Assembly (NCBI GenBank): GCA_029263015.1
Contig: JAJCYI010000167.1
Span: forward strand, 23,140 to 87,139
Source: Saprospiraceae bacterium
Lineage (GTDB): Bacteria > Bacteroidota > Bacteroidia > Chitinophagales > Saprospiraceae
Length of the DNA: 64,000 nt
Direction of reading: 5' to 3'
Of this stretch, positions 36,787 to 45,158 are shown one piece after another. Position 1 is the first letter of the stretch. Each line of letters begins with the position of its first letter. Under the pieces are notes generated by a model. The model was given only the letters and a program-made list of their open reading frames with translations, was not told the DNA's origin and made no database searches. A program made the position numbers and the translations under genes.

Positions 36787-38160
36787 TCAAAGGCCGTATT
36801 TTTCCAAACGCCGATAAAGTGCAGCTCTCGTCAGCCCCAACTCATCGGCGGCGCGAGTAATATTGCCTTGGTGGCGGGTCATGGATTTTTGGATGGCCCA
36901 TTTTTCCAGATCATCAAGATTATAGGACGGCAGGGCTGTTTCCCCTTCATCCTCGATTAGGTTTTGCAACATAAAATCCCCTGGCCCCAGACAATCTCCA
37001 TCACAAAGGATGACAGCCCGCTCGACGGCGTGGCGAAGTTCCCGGATATTGCCAGGCCAGTTATAAGCCTGAAGCCTCTTGAGGGTTTCAGCAGCAAATC
37101 CCAAGCTAGGTTTTTGATATTTCCGGGCATACATTTTCAGGAAATGTTCTGCTAGTAAGGGAATGTCAGTAACCCGTTCACGAAGAGGAGGAAGCTGTAT
37201 TTCCACGGTGTTGATTCGATACAGCAGATCCTGCCGGAAAGCCTTTTCCCGCACCTTCTCATACAAAGGCACATTGGTCGCACAGACCAAGCGGATGTTG
37301 ATTGGTGTGGGCTGCACTGCACCGACCCTTACCACTTCTCTGTTTTGTAAAACGGTGAGCAATTTTGATTGCGACTGCATAACCAGGTTACCGATTTCAT
37401 CCAAAAACAAGGTGCCACCACTTGCGGCCTCAAAACGCCCGGTACGATCCTCTTTGGCATCGGTGAACGACCCTCTTTTATGGCCAAACAGTTCGCTTTC
37501 AAAGAGCGAATCAGGAATGGCCCCCAAATCCACATTTATGAAAACTTCATCCGCCCGTAGTGACTGGCGGTGAATTGCACGAGCCACCAGTTCTTTCCCC
37601 GTGCCGTTTTCACCTAGGATCAAAACATCGGCATCCGTTTTCGCAACTTTGTCGATGGTTTGGAGCACCTGCTTCATGGCTGTTGACTGGCCCACCATTT
37701 CAGCGAATTTTTGATCCATATCGGCACTGAGCAATCGCTGCCGGGACTGTAATTGCTGAACCTCCTGCTTTGATTGGCTGAGTTGTACAACAGCGTTGAT
37801 GGTGGCAAGCAATTTCTCGTTGCGCCAAGGTTTTTCGATAAAATCAACCGCTCCGTTCTTCAGGCATTTTACTGCCACTTTCACATCGCCGTAAGCCGTT
37901 ATCATAATGACATTGGCATTCGGATCAAGCTCCACCGCTTTTTTGAGCCACCGCATCCCTTCTGATCCACTAGTGTCCCCCTTGCGGAAATTCATGTCCA
38001 ACAGGATGACGTTGGGTTCATGCTGCCGCATCATACGGGGCAATAAGTTAGGGTTACGCTCGGTGACAACTCTTTCAAAATGTTGTTTGAGAAATAGCTT
38101 AAGGGACAGGAGTATGTCTTCCTCATCATCTATTATAAGGATGGTCGCGTCTTTCTTCAT
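36787..38160 (-). CDS. NtrC-family sigma-54-dependent response regulator
   Basis: The 457-residue regulator has a receiver (IDDEE pocket, phospho-Asp in VILLDMNFRKGD, KPW). The AAA+ domain shows Walker A GENGTGKE, the sigma-54 contact loop as GSFTDA in place of GAFTGA, Walker B GGTLFLDEIG and the arginine-finger region LLYRIN. A Fis-type helix-turn-helix ends it (GNITRAADELGLTRAALYRR). It activates RpoN-dependent promoters when phosphorylated by the downstream kinase. GxFTDA variants are known in the phylum, so the loop is probably functional. Start at 38160 (MKKDATILIIDDEE); an ATG 36 bp earlier is possible. Confidence 0.94.
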   Translation of the reverse strand: MKKDATILIIDDEEDILLSLKLFLKQHFERVVTERNPNLLPRMMRQHEPNVILLDMNFRKGDTSGSEGMRWLKKAVELDPNANVIMITAYGDVKVAVKCLKNGAVDFIEKPWRNEKLLATINAVVQLSQSKQEVQQLQSRQRLLSADMDQKFAEMVGQSTAMKQVLQTIDKVAKTDADVLILGENGTGKELVARAIHRQSLRADEVFINVDLGAIPDSLFESELFGHKRGSFTDAKEDRTGRFEAASGGTLFLDEIGNLVMQSQSKLLTVLQNREVVRVGAVQPTPINIRLVCATNVPLYEKVREKAFRQDLLYRINTVEIQLPPLRERVTDIPLLAEHFLKMYARKYQKPSLGFAAETLKRLQAYNWPGNIRELRHAVERAVILCDGDCLGPGDFMLQNLIEDEGETALPSYNLDDLEKWAIQKSMTRHQGNITRAADELGLTRAALYRRLEKYGL

Positions 38161-38266
38161 AAAATTGGTGCCGTCTTTTGTTTCTAAAAGGGACACAAGT
38201 TAGGACGAAAGGTGGTCTTAGAAATGGTTTTTAGGCAAGGAATGTGAAATGATGGATAAAAGCATA

Positions 38267-38299
38267 AAATGTGACACCTTTCAGAAAGGTGTCACATTT
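38267..38299. repeat. 33-bp perfect palindrome (AAATGTGACACCTTT type)
   Basis: Arms AAATGTGACACCTTT and AAAGGTGTCACATTT with loop CAG. It lies upstream of the sigma-54 regulator gene, in the gap of 365 bp before the VOC gene. Confidence 0.85.
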
Positions 38300-38391
38300 G
38301 GGGACGCCAGAGCCACAGGTGATTGAATATCAACTAATTAAAATCAACACAGCCTAATACACTATGCAAATAGTTTCTTTCCATTTTAGGC

Positions 38392-38460
38392 TTTCTCCAA
38401 GGGGTTTCAACCCCTTGTCGTCATATAAAAACAAGGGGTTGAAACCACTTGGAGGAGAAA
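38392..38460. repeat. 69-bp palindrome of the CAAGGGGTTTCAACCCCTTG family
   Basis: The left arm TTTCTCCAAGGGG continues TTTCAACCCCTTG; a 14-nt loop follows, then CAAGGGGTTGAAACCACTTG and GAGGAGAAA. Each arm also contains its own small palindrome. This is the uninterrupted relative of the repeat split by the IS5-type element at 62791-63800. With the 33-bp palindrome it is all I see in the gap 38161-38525. Confidence 0.88.
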
Positions 38461-38525
38461 CCAAAAACACAACTTGTTTTTTACATGATCCTTATCTTTG
38501 GCTTCAAATAATCAAAAAAAGATAT

Positions 38526-38939
38526 ATGCAACCATTCCACCTCGCATTCCCCGTCACCGTCCTGGACAAAACATTTGACTTTTACCACACCCTCCTCGGA
38601 TGTCCAACTGGCCGTACTGCCGACCGCTGGATTGATTTCAATTTTTGGGGCAACCAAATCACCGCACACCTCGTGGAGGACGTTGGCGAAAAAGCCCCCT
38701 CCAATCAAGTGGATGGCAAAAATGTGCCTGTAAAACACTTTGGTGCGATACTAGAAATGACAGAATGGGAAGCACTTGCAAAGAAGTTGCAAGCATACGG
38801 CATTGAATTCGTGATCGAACCTTATGTCCGTTTTAAAGGAGAAGTTGGAGAGCAAGCGACTATGTTTTTTTTAGACCCAAGTGGGAATGCCATTGAATTT
38901 AAATCTTTTAAAAATTTTGAACAGATTTTCGCTTCTTGA
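38526..38939 (+). CDS. VOC (glyoxalase/dioxygenase) superfamily protein
   Basis: The 137-residue cytoplasmic protein has the paired beta-alpha-beta layout: [20 protein letters not shown] at the start and [17 protein letters not shown] at the end. The first His and the terminal Glu are in the positions of VOC metal ligands. These enzymes act on small molecules (isomerisation, ring opening, conjugation); the substrate is unknown. The start is placed at 38526; an in-frame extension to 38364 would translate the palindromic repeat and is rejected. Confidence 0.88.
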   Translation: MQPFHLAFPVTVLDKTFDFYHTLLGCPTGRTADRWIDFNFWGNQITAHLVEDVGEKAPSNQVDGKNVPVKHFGAILEMTEWEALAKKLQAYGIEFVIEPYVRFKGEVGEQATMFFLDPSGNAIEFKSFKNFEQIFAS

Positions 38940-38954
38940 CAAATCGATCTTTCG

Positions 38955-39800
38955 TCAAAATTTACATTTCGAATTATCAGCTTGCACATTATACGATTTA
39001 TAATTACTGGCCTTTTTATCCATACAGCCACATAAATCCAATAATTCTACTTTCCGGAATTCGACCGGATGACTTTCACTTTGCAAAGCAATATATCCCT
39101 CTGTAAGAGGCCGGCCATCTATTTTTATTTTTTCATCAAAATCATGAACAACCCCACCACCGATTTGTGGTTTCGTATATTCCATTACTAATTCACTTTC
39201 GACAAAATGCTGAATTAAAGAATCCCCTAAAACAATAAATTCCGTGGCAACCCACTGCTCTCCATGGTAGGTTTTAGATGTGGAATTAATACAATGATTG
39301 GTGAATAAAGTATCGCTCATATAAACATGCGTCCCTGGTGTACACAAATTAGCTGTCGGGCGATCGCCCTCCCCATTGCCTCCTAAAAACTGTGCTTCAA
39401 TACTTATTGGAAAATCCTGATCTTTAGCCATGCTCGCCGCTGACTGAGAGTGCAACATCACACCGCTATTTCGCAATGCCCATCCTTCGCCACCACTCGC
39501 TTGCTCTCCCACAAAGCGGTACTCTATTTTTAATTTATAATGCGAATATTTATTTTTATGAATAATATGGCCATAGCGGTAATTAAAAGTATCGTATGCT
39601 TCGTATTTAATTTTTATTACACTATTCTCCACATAAAATGTTTCACCAAAATTATCATTTAATTCATACCCTCTTATTTTCACGTCCCAATTGTTCAGGT
39701 TTTCTCCATTAAATAATGGAAGCCATTCTTCTTTGTTTGGGTCATAATTATTGCAACTAAAAAAGAAAATAACTGAAAATAAAAAAAGAAGGAATTTCAT
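38955..39800 (-). CDS. DUF1080 (3-keto-disaccharide hydrolase-like) lipoprotein
   Basis: The 281-residue lipoprotein has the signal MKFLLFLFSVIFFFSC. The DUF1080 beta-sandwich has WLPLFNGENLNNWDVKIRGY, GHIIHKNKYSHYKLKIEYRF, LRNSGVMLHSQS and ESHPVEFRKVELLDL. The family includes 3-keto-glycoside hydrolases and polysaccharide-associated proteins. The C-terminal CGCMDKKASNYKSYNVQAD and a final DNSKC motif is a short Cys-containing tail widespread in Bacteroidota surface proteins (GCxDxxAxNY type). It lies downstream of the DNA alkylation repair gene on the same strand. Confidence 0.88.
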   Translation of the reverse strand: MKFLLFLFSVIFFFSCNNYDPNKEEWLPLFNGENLNNWDVKIRGYELNDNFGETFYVENSVIKIKYEAYDTFNYRYGHIIHKNKYSHYKLKIEYRFVGEQASGGEGWALRNSGVMLHSQSAASMAKDQDFPISIEAQFLGGNGEGDRPTANLCTPGTHVYMSDTLFTNHCINSTSKTYHGEQWVATEFIVLGDSLIQHFVESELVMEYTKPQIGGGVVHDFDEKIKIDGRPLTEGYIALQSESHPVEFRKVELLDLCGCMDKKASNYKSYNVQADNSKCKF

Positions 39801-39833
39801 TATGTTTGTTTTTAAATTCATAAATCATAAATT

Positions 39834-40541
39834 TCAACACCTCGCTATTTTTCGTTTTTTTCCGAGCCGGCCAGCATCTATTATTTTCTGGATATACGGC
39901 CCAGCAGGTGGCACTTTGCAGGCAGTGCCGCCCATTTCTACATTTACCTTTCCGATAGCTTCAGCGGTTTCGGAAGCTTTGCTTGTTAAGGCTGGCACAT
40001 AAGCTCCAGCCGCTATTACAAAGCCATTCATGGTATACCTCACTCTATTCTTAGAATCGTGGATCGTATTTTTTATTCGATCCAATAAGCTACTTAAAAC
40101 ATTAATATCCAATTCTTCATCTTGTTTTATGGACATTAAACCAGAAAGTGTTGCCCATCCTGACGAGGCAATGTTTTCTTTATCGGACTCGATCCACTCC
40201 ATCGCCATCTCAAACCCATGTTTACTTTCAGCAGCAATCGCGGCAACAGCATATTCACTGAGAAAATACCAATATGCTTTTTTTACCCAGTTGTTCAAGT
40301 CTTTTTTGGTAATTTTATTTTCATCTCCTATCAAACCCGCCAAATACATGGCATCGCTATTCCCAGTATTAAAAAGCTCCAGCGACAATTCGTGGTTCTT
40401 TTTTGTTTTTTTAATGATCTTTTTCATATCACCGACTTTCACACCCCAAAATGGTTCTTTCGCACCGTGTCTCATCAAGACTTTTTTAGTGCCGGCATTG
40501 CCATACCCTTTTAATTCGTCGAGAATTTCTTGTACTGTCAT
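39834..40541 (-). CDS. DNA alkylation repair protein (AlkD-like HEAT repeats)
   Basis: A 235-residue all-helical cytoplasmic protein. It matches the DNA alkylation repair family by KVLMRHGAKEPFWGVKVGDM, SDAMYLAGLIGDENKITKKD and WYFLSEYAVAAIAAE. The AlkD group excises positively charged alkylated bases using HEAT-like repeats and a catalytic Asp with aromatic residues. Many Bacteroidota members are of unknown substrate. A basic C-terminal tail (GRLGKKRKIARC) may bind DNA. Confidence 0.88.
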   Translation of the reverse strand: MTVQEILDELKGYGNAGTKKVLMRHGAKEPFWGVKVGDMKKIIKKTKKNHELSLELFNTGNSDAMYLAGLIGDENKITKKDLNNWVKKAYWYFLSEYAVAAIAAESKHGFEMAMEWIESDKENIASSGWATLSGLMSIKQDEELDINVLSSLLDRIKNTIHDSKNRVRYTMNGFVIAAGAYVPALTSKASETAEAIGKVNVEMGGTACKVPPAGPYIQKIIDAGRLGKKRKIARC

Positions 40542-40622
40542 TTTTTAGAAATTAGAAATTACCTGCCTGCCGGCAAGACAGGGAAATTAGAAATTATTCA
40601 ACCCAATCAATTGCCGAAGGTT

Positions 40623-41243
40623 TCAAAATTTATTATTCCAATATTTATTATTTACCACCCGAACCAATCTTAACCCTATTACTACAACCAACAATACTAC
40701 CAGTGGTATATATTCAGATTCCGTGGTCGCCCTTTTCACATAACTCCGTATAAATATATACCATATCCAATATCCTCCTACCGTGTGCAAAATAGTCCAT
40801 TGTTTTTTTGACAAGTATTTTGAAAAAGCAGAAAAAGAAGTCAGCAGCATCAATACCAAAAATATATAAGCCATGCCTCCACCGATCAGGGAAATAGTTT
40901 TAGCTTTATTAAATACTGGGTGGAAATTGGTTTGTAAAATCAACAAAAAACATAAATGGATAAGGTGTATTATGGCAAATGAAATACCGATATATTTCCG
41001 GTTCATCCGTAGCCACCAAGTAAATACATTTTTAAAAAAATATTGGAGGGAGGAAGCCATAAAAGCAAAACTGAACAAAACAACAGCGATCCTTGCCGAC
41101 ATCCGGATGGCCTGCCGGGTGGTCGTTTCATCAAACCCACCGAAATAATATAATTGGGCAAAATACAAAAGGGACAGGCCAACAACGACCTGGACAAACC
41201 TCCATCCCCAAAGCCCTTTGTTTTGTTGGTTAACAGCTTCCAT
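40623..41243 (-). CDS. Ferric reductase-like heme membrane protein
   Basis: A 206-residue polytopic protein with six predicted helices. The RMSARIAVVLFSFAFMASSL and RKYIGISFAIIHLIHLCFLL segments and a later LHTVGGYWIWYIFIRSY carry paired histidines. This pattern resembles the ferric reductase-like transmembrane domain (MsrQ/YedZ type) that binds b hemes. An MsrP partner is not adjacent. The function is inferred from the heme-ligand pattern only. Confidence 0.72.
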   Translation of the reverse strand: MEAVNQQNKGLWGWRFVQVVVGLSLLYFAQLYYFGGFDETTTRQAIRMSARIAVVLFSFAFMASSLQYFFKNVFTWWLRMNRKYIGISFAIIHLIHLCFLLILQTNFHPVFNKAKTISLIGGGMAYIFLVLMLLTSFSAFSKYLSKKQWTILHTVGGYWIWYIFIRSYVKRATTESEYIPLVVLLVVVIGLRLVRVVNNKYWNNKF

Positions 41244-41328
41244 GTCAGTGATTAATTTGATGGAAGTGCAAGATAGAAAAGAATTTGGTTTTGTAGCTTG
41301 AGAGCAGCAGAATTCAAAACATTGCCCT

Positions 41329-41360
41329 GGTGTCCGACGCCTCGCAGGGCGTCCGACACC
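41329..41360. repeat. Palindrome of the GTGTCGGACGCC family
   Basis: GGTGTCCGACGCC, TCGCAG, GGCGTCCGACACC; one central mismatch. Related to 34072-34104 and 41381-41411. Confidence 0.8.
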
Positions 41361-41380
41361 TGCACCAGCATTTGGTCAAA

Positions 41381-41411
41381 AGTGTCGGACGCCTGCGAGG
41401 CGTCGGACACT
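41381..41411. repeat. 31-bp perfect palindrome of the GTGTCGGACGCC family
   Basis: AGTGTCGGACGCCT, GCG, AGGCGTCGGACACT. It lies 15 bp before the left end of the IS4-type element. Confidence 0.88.
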
Positions 41412-41478
41412 GGACCTTAATAAATAACATGAGTCATCCCATAAGTAGGGTACTCCCGTAATATTTGAAAAAAAAGAA

Positions 41479-41526
41479 CCTCCTGTGTAAATTTGAGTAT
41501 TACCAACACACTCAAAACACAGGAGG
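41479..41526 (+). promoter_or_regulatory. Hairpin that can mask the transposase ribosome-binding site
   Basis: CCTCCTGTG (41479-41487) pairs with CACAGGAGG (41518-41526), and the inner TTTGAGT pairs with ACTCAAA. The AGGAGG is 4 bp before the ATG at 41531 and is an unusually strong Shine-Dalgarno for this phylum. In read-through transcripts it would be buried in the stem, a known way for insertion sequences to limit transposase made from outside promoters. Confidence 0.7.
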
Positions 41527-41530
41527 CCTT

Positions 41531-42901
41531 ATGTATAAAAACATATTGCAAAATAGGAAGAACCAACCGATTAGGCAAAAATCAGGAGAATTTCTATTGG
41601 TCCAATCCAATGTCTACCTATCGAAGCTGCAAAAGCAGCTTTCAAAAAAAATAGATGCCCGTCTAGGGCGCACTTTTTTCGATTTGTTTATAGCGATGTT
41701 GACCTTTCGCAACCGGCCTATGGGACTGTTGCTGACGGAGTTAGGGGGGTTTGTCACAGGTTTTTGTTCTGCCCCTGCGGGCACAAAAAGGATTAGCAGT
41801 TTATTGAGGTGCAAAAAATGGAGCCACAAATTAGTGGATGATTTTTTCTTTTCCCGTGGGGGACAAAGAATGGATGCATTTATTAAATCAGGAAAAAGGG
41901 CGTTGTTGCTGTGGGATGACAGCCGGATCGAAAAACCAGAGAGTTGGTTTTTACAAGGCCTTTGCAGTGTGTTCAGCAGCAAAGGACAACGGCTTACGAG
42001 AATTAAAAAAGGGTTTTATCATCCGCCCACGAGTCGAATTTGTGTCCCTGGTTACAAATGGACGGGCATTACACTGTCCGCACTGGGGGAAACCCCCTCG
42101 GTCTTTTACATGCAATGGTGGACCACCAGGGGGAAATACAAAGAATGGGGGACCAATATCATTTACCGGATGTTGAAAAAGATTGACCAACAAATAGGGG
42201 CTGTGGCGCTACATGTTTTGGATAGGGGTTACGCAAATGAAAAGATGCTAGAGTGGTTCACTAAATTCAAGCAGGACTTTGTCATCCGCTGGAAAAGCAA
42301 CCATTTGTTCATCAATGAAAAAGGAGAATTAAAAAAAATCCATCTCATTGCCCGGTCTTATAAAGCAAAGCATAAGCGGACTGTTTGGGACAAAGAACGA
42401 AAAAAAGCCAAGAGTGTAACAATAGCATGGGCACCGGTAAAACATCCGCAACTGCTTGACCGTCAGCTATATTTGGTGATCATCAGGGATAAAAACAATC
42501 ACAATGGCCCGATGTATTTATTGACTAGCTTACCTATCAAAGATAAAAGATCAGCTTGGGAAATGTGCTTTACCTACATTCACCGCTGGGAAATTGAACA
42601 GGCTTTCAGGTGCTGTAAATCAGAATTATCCATGGAATCCCCTAGACTTTGGTTTTTTGAAAATACCTTGAAGCTATTGGCTATGGTTAGCCTGGTTTAT
42701 GACTTTTTGTTAAGAATGCTCAGCAACTGGAAAGCTTGGTCAAAACAGCTATTGGCCAACTGGTGCCATAGAACAGGAAACCGGTACCGCCTTGCGGCCA
42801 TACCGGTTTACCGTTTGAGGTCGGCCATCTCCATGGCCCTGCTCGCTTTGTTTTTTGAACAACTCTTCGACCAAAGGGGGTGGTTTGATTCCGTTACGTA
42901 A
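41531..42901 (+). CDS. IS4-family transposase
   Basis: A 456-residue DDE transposase. Asp candidates lie in LLLWDDSRIEKPES and ALHVLDRGYANEKM; the Glu lies in the Y-x2-R-x3-E-x6-K signature seen as YIHRWEIEQAFRCCKSELSM. The N-terminus (QNRKNQPIRQKSGEFL) is probably the end-binding part. It cuts and moves the surrounding element. The start at 41531 follows an AGGAGG; an upstream frame to a TTG at 41465 would translate the hairpin. The frame is intact, so the element may be active. Confidence 0.93.
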   Translation: MYKNILQNRKNQPIRQKSGEFLLVQSNVYLSKLQKQLSKKIDARLGRTFFDLFIAMLTFRNRPMGLLLTELGGFVTGFCSAPAGTKRISSLLRCKKWSHKLVDDFFFSRGGQRMDAFIKSGKRALLLWDDSRIEKPESWFLQGLCSVFSSKGQRLTRIKKGFYHPPTSRICVPGYKWTGITLSALGETPSVFYMQWWTTRGKYKEWGTNIIYRMLKKIDQQIGAVALHVLDRGYANEKMLEWFTKFKQDFVIRWKSNHLFINEKGELKKIHLIARSYKAKHKRTVWDKERKKAKSVTIAWAPVKHPQLLDRQLYLVIIRDKNNHNGPMYLLTSLPIKDKRSAWEMCFTYIHRWEIEQAFRCCKSELSMESPRLWFFENTLKLLAMVSLVYDFLLRMLSNWKAWSKQLLANWCHRTGNRYRLAAIPVYRLRSAISMALLALFFEQLFDQRGWFDSVT

Positions 42902-42932
42902 ACACCTTACTTATGGGATGACTCATGTTGAA

Positions 42933-43265
42933 CTATTTCTCCCAGATGATTTCCCATTCACCATTTTCATAATCGCTCATACAATCTGGTGGTCCACAGA
43001 AACCACATAAAAAGCAAACCGTATCACAGGCTTCGTTGATGACAAACTCGGCACCATCAAAGGCCATGGAACCATTGTTTAGCCAGTAATGATATTCGCC
43101 ATTGATTTCCATTTTCTGAACAGAGAGAAGGTTCGTGTCTTGCGCCGAGCCTGGCTCGTAAAGTGCTTCCACACATTGGGGAATGGTTTGAGTTTCCGTA
43201 TCATCATCGCAATGACATGCAACAAAGAAAGTAAGCAAGAGAAAGCAAAAAAGGTAATTTTTCAT
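42933..43265 (-). CDS. Small Cys-rich lipoprotein, 110 residues
   Basis: The signal MKNYLFCFLLLTFFVAC has a lipobox (FVAC). The mature part is Cys rich (ACDTVCFLCGFCGPPDCMSD) with a strand-rich middle (KMEINGEYHYWLNNGSMAFD). No family recognised; the cysteines could form disulfides outside the cytoplasm or bind metal. The start at 43265 is preferred to an upstream ATG. The right end of the IS4-type element lies 4 bp after the stop codon, so any downstream partner may have been displaced. Confidence 0.7.
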   Translation of the reverse strand: MKNYLFCFLLLTFFVACHCDDDTETQTIPQCVEALYEPGSAQDTNLLSVQKMEINGEYHYWLNNGSMAFDGAEFVINEACDTVCFLCGFCGPPDCMSDYENGEWEIIWEK

Positions 43266-43361
43266 TATATAAGAATTTTTCAAAAAAGACAGCACCAGAC
43301 ATGTGAAAGGTTGGGAAGGAACTGTGTAGAAATAAGTTTTACTTTTACCAAAAACGGGTAA

Positions 43362-44441
43362 ATGAAAGAAATATTAAAACCAACGATGGTGCTGAATTGG
43401 GAAATTGCCCAGCGCAACTTACAGCGAATGTTGGACAAGGCAGCCAGGAACGACCTCCTTCTCCGGCCACATTTGAAGACAGCCCAAAGTAATGCAGTGG
43501 GAAGAAAATTCAGGGAAATGGGCGTGAAGGCGATCACTGTTTCTTCACTCAGCATGGCCGAATATTTCGCCGGCGATGGCTGGGACGACCTCACCGTAGC
43601 TTTTCCAGTGAACACTCGAGAAATAGGCACGATCCACCGATTGTCCAGAAAAATTGCCCTTAACTTATTGGTTGTCAACAAAAAAAGCATCGAGTTGCTA
43701 AATACGGTGTTCCCTGGCGAAATTGGTGTTTTCCTGAAAATTGATGTCGGCACCCATCGCACAGGCATTGATCCAACTGATGAAGCCACCATTAGTGATT
43801 GCATAGAATTATTAGGCAAAACACCGTCTTTACGGTTCAAGGGATTTCTCGGCCATGCCGGCCATAGCTATAAGTCCCGCTCGAAAAAGGAAATATTAGA
43901 AGTGCATGAATCTTCCACGGCTATTTTACGGAAGTTGAAAAACAAGTACCCTGAGAGCCTCATTTCCACTGGGGACACGCCGACTTGTTCCATCGCCAAT
44001 AAATGGGAGGGGGTTGACGAAATACGCCCTGGCAATTTTATCTTTTATGACTTGATGCAGGCACAGATCGGCAGTTGCAAAATGGAAAATATAGCACTGG
44101 CACTTGCCTGCCCAATTGTTGCCAAACACGCAGATCGTCACGAAGTTATTATATATGGCGGTGGCATTCATTTGTCTAAAGACCATATTGATTGGAAAGG
44201 ACAGGCCATCTTTGGCAGACCGGTTTTATTAAATGCAAACGGTTGGAAAATGCCGGAGGAGGGTTGTTTTGTAAAATCTGTCTCTCAGGAACACGGTGTG
44301 TTGAAATGCACCCCTTCCTTTTTCAATAAACTGGAGATCGGCGGGTTGGTTGGCATTCTGCCAGTTCACTCCTGTATGATGGTGGATTTGATGGACGGGT
44401 ATCTTACAACAGCTGGGCAGTTTTGGGAAGTGATGGTGTAA
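43362..44441 (+). CDS. DSD1/D-threonine aldolase-like PLP enzyme
   Basis: The 359-residue fold-type III PLP enzyme has LLRPHLKTAQSNAVGRK, with Lys39 as the probable Schiff-base residue, and the barrel segments VFLKIDVGTHRTGID and STGDTPTCSIA. The C-terminal domain carries the metal pair in LPVHSCMMVDL (His336, Cys338). That His-x-Cys is typical of eukaryotic-type D-serine dehydratase relatives, while aldolases use His-x-Asp. It probably acts on a D-amino acid or 3-hydroxy amino acid. It is divergent from the small lipoprotein gene. Tandem heptamers begin at its stop codon. Confidence 0.85.
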   Translation: MKEILKPTMVLNWEIAQRNLQRMLDKAARNDLLLRPHLKTAQSNAVGRKFREMGVKAITVSSLSMAEYFAGDGWDDLTVAFPVNTREIGTIHRLSRKIALNLLVVNKKSIELLNTVFPGEIGVFLKIDVGTHRTGIDPTDEATISDCIELLGKTPSLRFKGFLGHAGHSYKSRSKKEILEVHESSTAILRKLKNKYPESLISTGDTPTCSIANKWEGVDEIRPGNFIFYDLMQAQIGSCKMENIALALACPIVAKHADRHEVIIYGGGIHLSKDHIDWKGQAIFGRPVLLNANGWKMPEEGCFVKSVSQEHGVLKCTPSFFNKLEIGGLVGILPVHSCMMVDLMDGYLTTAGQFWEVMV

Positions 44442-44490
44442 TGGTGAGCGGTGAATGGTGAATGGTGAATGGTGAGCGGTGAGCGGTGAA
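44441..44490. repeat. Tandem heptamers GGTGAAT/GGTGAGC
   Basis: Six to seven units alternating GGTGAGC and GGTGAAT directly after the PLP enzyme stop codon. Confidence 0.85.
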
Positions 44491-44534
44491 TTTGAGGTTT
44501 TGTTGTAACGAAATTCTTTAAAACTATACAAGGC

Positions 44535-45071
44535 CTACTTGAAAATGCTGAAAATCGTTTTACCGTAATTGCGCACCTGGAAGAAATGTGGATGATTTTC
44601 AAAGTTGTGGTGTGGGTTATGTTCCATGACAAACCAGCCATTTTCCTGCAATAATTCTTTTTCAAAAATCAAATCCGGGATGGTATCAATAGTGGAGAGG
44701 GCATAAGGAGGGCCAGCAAATATGTAATCGTATTGCTCGGTTGCCCTGTTGATAAATTTAAATACATCTGCCCTTGTTATTTTTATAAAATCCTCAATAT
44801 CAAGCGTTTTGGCTGTTTTTTCAACAAATTTCAGACACCCCCCAAATTTGTCCACATAAGTCACGTCCCGACAGCCCCTGGAAATAAATTCATAGCTGTG
44901 GTTGCCTGTGCCACCAAACAAGTCGAGCACTTTCAATTCCTCAAAATCAAGATGGTTCTGCAAAATATTGAACAAGCCTTCCTTTGCAAAGTCAGTCGTT
45001 GGCCGGGTCGGCCATTTGTCTGCCGGTGGGAAAAACTTCCTGCCTTTGAACTGTCCAGAAATGATACGCAT
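44535..45071 (-). CDS. rsmD: 16S rRNA (guanine966-N2)-methyltransferase RsmD
   Basis: The 178-residue protein starts MRIISGQFKGRKF, followed by RPTTDFAKEGLFNIL and the SAM motif VLDLFGGTG, all typical of RsmD. It would methylate G966 of 16S rRNA. One oddity: motif IV, normally DPPY/F and part of the active site, reads AGPPY, with Gly120 in place of Asp. This may reduce or abolish activity, unless it is a sequence error. It follows the DUF3822 gene on the same strand, the usual Bacteroidota pairing. Confidence 0.9.
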   Translation of the reverse strand: MRIISGQFKGRKFFPPADKWPTRPTTDFAKEGLFNILQNHLDFEELKVLDLFGGTGNHSYEFISRGCRDVTYVDKFGGCLKFVEKTAKTLDIEDFIKITRADVFKFINRATEQYDYIFAGPPYALSTIDTIPDLIFEKELLQENGWFVMEHNPHHNFENHPHFFQVRNYGKTIFSIFK

Positions 45072-45158
45072 GAGAAATTGATTGGTATAATGGTATATTG
45101 GTTTATCGGTTTACTGGTGTAAGGGTTGAATCGCAGCCTTTTGACCCTATAAACCATT

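Larger units (their letters stand above)
41426..42929 (+). mobile_element. Complete IS4-type insertion sequence, about 1.5 kb
   Basis: The inverted ends are AACATGAGTCATCCCATAAG on the left and the same sequence inverted on the right (22 bp, through AAGTA). They enclose one transposase gene. I see no clear target duplication at the borders. The right end lies 4 bp from the stop codon of a lipoprotein gene, and the left end close to two palindromes. Confidence 0.88.

Noticed and set aside
38364..38525. 54-residue N-terminal extension of the VOC protein
   Set aside because: It would translate the palindromic repeat at 38392-38460; the VOC fold starts at 38526.
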